From 13-2-20CM-66-19 sp036273735 (GTDB lineage: Bacteria; Pseudomonadota; Gammaproteobacteria; Steroidobacterales; Steroidobacteraceae): DNA of 64,000 nt. Location of the stretch: the NCBI GenBank assembly GCA_036273735.1, contig DASUHA010000109.1, forward strand, positions 8,110 to 72,109, read 5' to 3'. Shown here piece after piece: positions 59,801-64,000 of the stretch (positions are counted from its first letter, which is position 1; every line of letters begins with the position of its first letter). The notes under the pieces were generated by a model. The model ran no database searches, was not told the origin of the DNA, and saw nothing but the letters and a program-made list of their open reading frames with translations. The position numbers were made by a program, and so were the translations under genes.

Positions 59801-60583
59801 CTGGACGAGCGCCTCACCCTGCCAGTGAAAGTGTCGGGTGAGATCGAGCATCTCGCCGCTGATCCCACTCTGAAAGGGAGTCAGGATCCTGCCGCTGATC
59901 GCCAGCCTGTTCAGATCGCCGGCGGCATCGGCGGCGAGCGTCCACGTCGGTTGGCCGTGCGGTTGCCAGGCGATGCGGCCATTCGCTCCGAGTCGCAGTG
60001 GATCGCTGGCGTGGAGGCTCCCGTCAAGGGCAAAGTGCAGCTCGCCCATCTGCAGAACCACCTGACGGAAGCTGATATCCCGGTGCCGCAGCAGTGCCGA
60101 GCCGCTGATCCCGCTGCCGGCCACGCGCGCGCCGTTCGGTACGACCACGAGCGCCCTCCCGACGCTGGCATGTCCGACATCGACGGTGAGCCAGCGGGGC
60201 AGGAATCGAGGCTCATGAATGAAGCGGCTGGTGGGCAGCCGCGTCGGCCGCTTGACCTCGACATAGACGCTGTCGACTGCCGCATCAGGCGTGCTGATGG
60301 TCTGCCAGAGAAGCGGCTCCAGGCGCAGCCTGGTATGGATGCCTCGGATCTCGAGGTGCACGTGCCCCTCATCGATCTCGACCAGGGTCGCGCGGACGCC
60401 GCCGGCAATCGTGCCGCTGACATTCTCGATCCTCACGCCCACGTTGCCGAAGCGTTGCGGCAGATGGCGCACGACGAACTGCAGGCCGCTCTGGGTGAAG
60501 AGGACGGAATAGAGCGCCGCGCACGGCAGCGCGATCGCGACCAGGACGAAGACGAGGGCGGCGAGCAGGAGGATTCGGCGCAT
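56825..60583 (-). CDS. tamB: Translocation and assembly module protein TamB (DUF490)
   Basis: 1252 residues. One N-terminal membrane helix (LLLAALVFVLVAIALPCAA) anchors a very long repetitive beta structure typical of the AsmA/TamB lipid-transfer bridge, with many strand-turn repeats such as GTIRGPLDAPDIKATA. The C-terminal DUF490 domain carries GGGITVRSGYDPITHATGEL, GRLIFTGGPIGDPGIEL and the terminal barrel-interacting segment YGVGLTQQLNAIRLRY. TamB works with TamA in phospholipid transport and outer-membrane protein assembly. It starts 17 bases after tamA, in the normal order. Confidence 0.96.
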   Translation of the reverse strand: MRRILLLAALVFVLVAIALPCAALYSVLFTQSGLQFVVRHLPQRFGNVGVRIENVSGTIAGGVRATLVEIDEGHVHLEIRGIHTRLRLEPLLWQTISTPDAAVDSVYVEVKRPTRLPTSRFIHEPRFLPRWLTVDVGHASVGRALVVVPNGARVAGSGISGSALLRHRDISFRQVVLQMGELHFALDGSLHASDPLRLGANGRIAWQPHGQPTWTLAADAAGDLNRLAISGRILTPFQSGISGEMLDLTRHFHWQGEALVQDFDLRAWHLTGALGLISGKLALYGDGRTFGARGSLDPAGLKAGSFDVRFDGGFARKVLSASRIDVTHQGSGARAIAAGTIGIVPGGPRLDLKGSWSNFRWPLAGRNVPFRSSAGSFELAGVRPYQFHTRGLAQVAALTPVPADITGKLDNTGVTLSRAQVDLYHGQADVHGRVTWAPVQRWAVSGHATGIDPGQIRPDLPGSLDFGLEVAGRGFKASDALSVQIHGLGGRLRGVPASGGGQLMHAGDTWTFQQVRVGLGHTRLALDGRIDRAADLRFSVTAEDLSLLSAGSRGRLEASGTIRGPLDAPDIKATAQGTDILYQGVALAGFDAKVDFDPTSQRRSAAAAHLHQLQFRGRTLRSLELTLDGPASAASVHLDAQARGLHLTAAASGSFNRGTFAGQLEALTLSGDESLRLHLGQPVPVTLSHVSSSVGRLCLTGTPGDLCTEASWTPAAWSTMLTASHLPLSTLTAGVTAAVEYQGAISLGAKLFGGDGKPAEGGLRVELNDATLSRRLVSGRIEHTSIGSGVLIATATPDSIDAQASLTSGEIGTLAATLKADRNAHRWQDMPVAGELHAQSAKLDLVSVYIPDIDRAAGKLTADARIAGTVADPRLSGTLSVADGEVDFYQTNLRLREVGLTARLTDDGLSFDGTAQAGKGKVHAKGLLQWRESLPYGQLHLDGANLRVVDIPEAQIDASPNLDFKVAARQIDITGTVVVPHAKIVPTDLTGAVTSSSDEVIVGETSENPANQFKVRTQITMTLGSDVNIDTTGLTGKLGGGITVRSGYDPITHATGELSVQKGQYSAYGRKLEIQRGRLIFTGGPIGDPGIELRAIKRYPDVTVGVNVRGTLQRPRISFFSDPSLPQSQIVSLILSGGGGGSSLQMLQAGSSPQSQQATAANELLTQGGAILAQQLGSRIGLPDISLETDLNNSTSLVLGKYLSPRLYVSYGVGLTQQLNAIRLRYSLGDHWTIRTEAGQIRGADLVFSVEK

Positions 60584-60600
60584 CGGCGGCTATCGCGCTC

Positions 60601-62598
60601 TCAGAGCTTCGGCGAGAAGTTGATGTACAGGCGCGGGCTGCCCGATTGCGACAGGGGCTGCCCGATGTCGATGCCGAGCGTCAATACCGGCAGGCGGACG
60701 CGAAATCCGATGCCGGCACCGTACTCGAGAAGCCTATGACATTTCTCCTGCGATGGGCTCGCATTGGCCACCGGATCGCACTGCGCGCCGAGGTGATTAA
60801 AGGCATTGCCGTAGTCGAAGAATGCAGCGATGCCGAAATTCCTCGGCAGGTCGCGGTCGAATTCCACCGTTCCCGTGAGCACGTCCTTGCCGCCTGCCTT
60901 GGCCGCGGGATCGCAGATGACGGTACCGGAGATGTTGGCACAGTACTGCTGCGTCGGCGAAAGATCGTTGTAGGCGAAGCCGCGGACGCTGCCCTCGCCG
61001 CCCGCGAAGAAGCGCATGACCGGTGGCATGGTCTCGAAGTGCGAGGCGACGGTCGCGCCGGCCTCATCGCGCAGCAGCAGGTGCCATTTCGGTGCGAGAT
61101 CGAGCACCCGCTCGAACTGGACGTGGATCTGCAGGAAGTTGGATCGGGAGCCGAAGGCGCCCTCGGAGCCGCGGACCTCGGCAAAGAAACCGTGCTGGAA
61201 CATCGGCTCGCCGAGATAGCCCTTGGGCACAGAGGCAAAATCGACCCCGGGCACCAGCATGTCGGTGGTCGGTATGCCGATCGTGACGTTGGTGGTGCAG
61301 GCCGCGCCGGACTGCACGCTGTCCGGAATGCATTGCTTCGCGGAATTGAGAGTGCCGGCCACCGGGGTCTGCACCGTGCCGCTCGAGTGGACGCCGTTGA
61401 CGAACCAAACCATCTGCCAGCGCCCCGTCACTCGGGTCACGCTCGGACCGATCGACATGGTGCGCGCCTCGACGTCTGCGAGTTGGCGCTGCTCCACGGT
61501 GCCGGCGAGAGTCAGATTCTCGACCGCGGGGTCGCCTATCGGAATGATATAGCGGCTCTGCAGGCTGTACTTCGTCACCTGGGCGGCCTCGAGGTCGACG
61601 CTCATCTTGTGGCCGTAGGAATTGACGCGTCGATCCTGCCAGCTGATGATGCCGCGCGCTCCGGTATCGGTGGCGTAGCCGCCGGCGAAGGAATAGACGT
61701 TGGGGCGACTGGGGTCCCCATGGATGCTCACCGGCACGGTGTGATTCACCCGGTCAGGTGTCCCCGTCAACACCTCCAGGTTGGAGAAGTACTCAGCATC
61801 ATCGAGGGCGAACTGGGTACGCAGGACCTGCGTCAGGTCGAACGGGGCGCCTTCGCGATAGCGTAGATACCTGCGCACGAGCTTCTCGCTCACCACGTGC
61901 TGCTCGATAGTGGTGGCGCCGAAGCGATAGCGAATGCCGGTCTGCAGCTCGAGCGAGATACTGGCCGTGCGCGCGCTGGGGTCGACCAGGAGCTGGTGGC
62001 GGGTCAGCGTTGCATCGAGATAGCCGTAGGTGGCCGCCGTGCGCAACAGATCGTTCTTGACGCTGTCGTACTCGGCCTGATTGAGCCGCTTTCCCGGATG
62101 GAACGGCAGGTTGGACGTGATGCGTTTGAAGAGCCGGCGCCGGGCGCCCGGCCCCACGACCTGGACGTTGACTTTCGTCAGGATCACCGGCTGACCGGCC
62201 TTGATGGCAATCGCCACTTTCCAGTCGCCAGGTCCGGCGGCAGTAACCGTGGAACGCACGGTCGGCTGATAGTATCCGAATGGACGCAGCGCCGACTGAA
62301 CCTCCCTGGGGATGCGGCTTTCCAGCCTGTCGGCGGTGTCCTGCGTCAGATGCTTGGTGCGCTGGTAGCGGGCGAAGCTCAGGTACGCGAGCACGTTGCT
62401 GCGCAAAGAGTTGCTGACGCCACTGATGGTGATGGTCACGCCGGCCCGGGCCAGCGGACAGGCAATGAGCAGTGCGAGGACGCCCGAGGCCCGCCAAAGC
62501 AGCCGAACCCCGTGTGACGAATTGCCCTGCCTATTCTCTATTGGCGCAAAGTCGGCATCCTGCCGCTTTACGCGGCCAGCCCGATGACATGGATTCAT
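60601..62598 (-). CDS. tamA: Autotransporter/translocation assembly protein TamA (Omp85 family)
   Basis: 665 residues from the only visible ATG, 62598. Three POTRA domains (for example VTITISGVSNSLRSNVLAYL, VILTKVNVQVVGPGARR, RTASISLELQTGIRYRFG) are followed by the 16-strand Omp85 barrel with the lid-loop motif FFAGGEGSVRGFAYNDL. It ends with a C-terminal strand closing in KL. The signal-peptide-like segment LLWRASGVLALLIACPLARA starts at about residue 33, so the first ~32 residues are unlike a normal export signal; they lie in or beside a dispersed palindromic repeat. Real translation may begin at a non-standard codon or the repeat may have replaced the original start. Confidence 0.92.
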   Translation of the reverse strand: MNPCHRAGRVKRQDADFAPIENRQGNSSHGVRLLWRASGVLALLIACPLARAGVTITISGVSNSLRSNVLAYLSFARYQRTKHLTQDTADRLESRIPREVQSALRPFGYYQPTVRSTVTAAGPGDWKVAIAIKAGQPVILTKVNVQVVGPGARRRLFKRITSNLPFHPGKRLNQAEYDSVKNDLLRTAATYGYLDATLTRHQLLVDPSARTASISLELQTGIRYRFGATTIEQHVVSEKLVRRYLRYREGAPFDLTQVLRTQFALDDAEYFSNLEVLTGTPDRVNHTVPVSIHGDPSRPNVYSFAGGYATDTGARGIISWQDRRVNSYGHKMSVDLEAAQVTKYSLQSRYIIPIGDPAVENLTLAGTVEQRQLADVEARTMSIGPSVTRVTGRWQMVWFVNGVHSSGTVQTPVAGTLNSAKQCIPDSVQSGAACTTNVTIGIPTTDMLVPGVDFASVPKGYLGEPMFQHGFFAEVRGSEGAFGSRSNFLQIHVQFERVLDLAPKWHLLLRDEAGATVASHFETMPPVMRFFAGGEGSVRGFAYNDLSPTQQYCANISGTVICDPAAKAGGKDVLTGTVEFDRDLPRNFGIAAFFDYGNAFNHLGAQCDPVANASPSQEKCHRLLEYGAGIGFRVRLPVLTLGIDIGQPLSQSGSPRLYINFSPKL

Positions 62599-62697
62599 CC
62601 CGTGGCCCAGGGAGCGGCCCTGGGCCGCTGATTCATTTGCTTTCGAACGGCGCAGACCCCAGGCCGCTGACTCATTTTGGGTTTCTTTCGCCGGCTT
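62538..62697 (+). repeat. Dispersed palindromic repeat, copy B, with a degenerate partial second unit
   Basis: Starts CTATTGGC like copy A, keeps the second hairpin GTGGCCCAGGG/CCCTGGGCCGC and the tail TCATTTGCTTTCGAACGGCGC; core 62604-62653 matches 26532-26581 at 48 of 50 bases. A further imperfect unit, CCAGGCCGCTGACTCATTTT and beyond, follows to about 62697. Lies between the NRDE gene and tamA and overlaps the tamA 5' end. Confidence 0.7.
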
Positions 62698-62745
62698 AAA
62701 CGTGAATTGTAGACGTGACCGTTTCCTGGGGCGCGGGTTCCTTGC

Positions 62746-63531
62746 CTACGTGGCCGGCCAGTCGCCGGGTGCCAGGCGATACTCGGTTTCGCCGCTGAGG
62801 GTGCCGCGCGCATCGAAGCGCCGCTCGGCGAGGTAACAGGCGCCCCCCGGCTCGATGGCGAGGAGGGTCGAGCATCGGGTGCCGTAGCTCCCATTGAGGA
62901 CGAAGGGGGAGGACAGGGTTCGCTCCCATTCGCGCGAGAGCCCGCGCGGCAGCCCTTCTTCCGCCGTTGCGGGGTTGCGATCGGCGAGCAGGGCAAAGAG
63001 CTCGCGGCTCTCCACGCCGATGCCGCCGCGAAGCCACTCCTCGAAGCCCCGCCGTACCCGGCGGAGTTTGGGCCAGGGGGTATCGAGGCTCTCGTTCGAC
63101 AATCCGTGCACACCCGGGGACAGGGCACGCGCGAACGGTGCGCCACGGTTCGAGGCATACCAGAGGGATGCACCGTCGGCCAACAGCAGGTTGAAGCCAC
63201 CGTATCCACCCGCTTCGCGCTCCAGGGTGGCCAGATACTCGCCTGGACCGGCGGCACCGGTGAGATACCCGGGAATGAGTTGCCCACGCGAGGGCGCCTC
63301 GGGCGGCGCGCGCATGAGATCGCGGAAATTGGTGACGATGCCGAAGCGCCGACGCTGGTCTATGCCAAGCCAGGTGCCGCCCGCCCGCAGATCCCGCCCG
63401 GCGAGGAGGCCATCTGGAGCCGGCCAGCGACCGAGCGCGGCCGTCGGCCGATCGTGGTACTCGTCGCGATTGGCTGCGACCACCAGCCGATAGCGCGGGT
63501 GTGTGTTCCACGCGAGCACGAGCAGGCACAT
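62746..63531 (-). CDS. NRDE/TANGO2-family protein
   Basis: 261 residues. The Ntn-hydrolase-like start MCLLVLAWNTHPRYRLVVAANRDE contains the NRDE motif that names the family (residues 21-24), with an N-terminal Cys2 after Met that could act as nucleophile. GRDLRAGGTWLGID, FGIVTNFR and YGTRCSTLLAIE are the other conserved blocks. The human member TANGO2 is linked to metabolic crises; a heme-trafficking role has been proposed for the family. It lies 9 bases after nudC and probably shares its transcript. Confidence 0.92.
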   Translation of the reverse strand: MCLLVLAWNTHPRYRLVVAANRDEYHDRPTAALGRWPAPDGLLAGRDLRAGGTWLGIDQRRRFGIVTNFRDLMRAPPEAPSRGQLIPGYLTGAAGPGEYLATLEREAGGYGGFNLLLADGASLWYASNRGAPFARALSPGVHGLSNESLDTPWPKLRRVRRGFEEWLRGGIGVESRELFALLADRNPATAEEGLPRGLSREWERTLSSPFVLNGSYGTRCSTLLAIEPGGACYLAERRFDARGTLSGETEYRLAPGDWPAT

Positions 63532-63540
63532 GCAGGAGTC

Positions 63541-64000
63541 CTAGGTCGTGGCTTCTGTGGACGAGGTCTGCTCCTCGAGCCAGTTGACGATGAGGCGGCG
63601 CGAGATCGAATGTGAGAAAGGCAGGAGCGCGTTGCCCCCGGAGCGGACCTCCTCGCGGGTGAACCAGCGGGCATCCTCCAGCTCGCCATTGACGCGCGCG
63701 GGAGAGCCGGGTCGTGCCCGGGCCCGAAAGCCGATCATGATCGAAGCGGGGAAGGGCCAGGGCTGGGAGGAATCATAGCGGGCGTCGGCCACCGGTACGG
63801 CGGTCTCTTCCATCACCTCCCGTGCAACGGCATCCTCCAGACTTTCGCCGGGCTCCACGAAGCCGGCGATGGTGGAGTAGCGTCCCGGCGGCCATGCCGC
63901 CTGCCGCCCGAGGAGTGCCCGCTCCCCGTCCGTGACCAGTACGATGACGGCCGGATCGAGCCGGGGGAAGAACTGCTGCGCACAACCCTCCTTGGGGCAG
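63541..64000 (-). CDS. nudC: NAD(+) diphosphatase NudC, C-terminal part (runs off the window)
   Basis: The last ~152 residues are present; the N-terminus lies beyond the right edge. A zinc-ribbon half CPKEGCAQQFFPRLDPAVI is followed by the Nudix box GFVEPGESLEDAVAREVMEE and the NudC-specific SQPWPFPxS motif (SQPWPFPAS). NudC cleaves NADH and removes NAD caps from RNA 5' ends. It is the upstream gene of an apparent operon with the NRDE protein. Confidence 0.93.
   Translation of the reverse strand, partial: CPKEGCAQQFFPRLDPAVIVLVTDGERALLGRQAAWPPGRYSTIAGFVEPGESLEDAVAREVMEETAVPVADARYDSSQPWPFPASIMIGFRARARPGSPARVNGELEDARWFTREEVRSGGNALLPFSHSISRRLIVNWLEEQTSSTEATT

Noticed and set aside
1..64000. CRISPR arrays, rRNA genes, prophage blocks and named riboswitches.
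   Set aside because: No regularly spaced repeats, rRNA stretches, phage structural genes or recognisable riboswitch cores were seen on either strand.

Overview
The window is a high-GC chromosomal segment of a gammaproteobacterium, most likely from the Xanthomonadales/Nevskiales/Steroidobacterales part of the class. The evidence is aerobic ubiquinone genes (ubiE, ubiJ, ubiB, ubiK), hslVU, a dapF-DUF484-xerC run, cytochromes c4 and c5, TamAB, and the dsbA/cytochrome c4/engB block. It is mostly ordinary core chromosome with a few small accessory scars.

Layout. 1-2.3 kb: ubiquinone genes and a DUF971 gene (minus strand). 2.3-7.1 kb: a three-gene 2-oxoacid:acceptor oxidoreductase cluster with its own GltD-like flavoprotein. 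7.3-12.8 kb: an RRM protein, an outer-membrane barrel plus a cupredoxin-like secreted protein divergent from an EAL phosphodiesterase, a 39-codon bTHX ribosomal protein gene, and a proline-rich lipoprotein. 12.9-13.2 kb: an IS200/IS605-like end without a transposase. 13.2-16.7 kb: pyrophosphatase, a GH15 glycosidase and a BrkB-type membrane protein. 16.7-17.7 kb: an orphan gene beside tRNA-Arg(CCG). 17.7-26.5 kb: two secreted peptidases, cytochrome c5, YifB, UbiK, and AmtB behind a sigma-54/NtrC-type promoter. 26.6-34 kb: a dehydrogenase, a LytS/LytTR two-component pair, dapF, DUF484, xerC, hslVU. 34-46 kb: dsbA, cytochrome c4, engB, a candidate small RNA, maiA, a thioesterase, lptM, recQ, DUF1501/DUF1800, polA, mddA. 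46.6-47.5 kb: an AT-richer two-gene nucleotidyltransferase module. 47.6-56.1 kb: an ArgR-led arginine operon. 56.2-64 kb: DUF998, tamB, tamA, an NRDE protein and nudC.

The most interesting locus is the arginine operon argR-argG-DUF1611-argC-argD-argF'-argB-argH. It has an acyl-ornithine-type carbamoyltransferase and no recognisable N-acetylglutamate synthase or deacylase gene. DUF1611 sits directly between argG and argC, and its stop overlaps the argC start. Because a DUF1611 protein (DgcN) has been reported to N-acetylate glutamate, it is a good candidate for the missing first enzyme. Tandem ARG boxes overlie the -10 region of a TTGACA promoter in front of argR.

Other points of note are a C-rich, multi-hairpin small-RNA candidate downstream of engB (the syntenic location of Spot 42/ErsA, with Xanthomonas sX13-like features); a two-copy palindromic repeat at 26.5 and 62.6 kb, one copy of which supplies the only visible start codon of tamA; and the KorAB cluster with a dedicated flavin/FeS partner. 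All functions are read from sequence motifs and remembered family knowledge; no searches were run.
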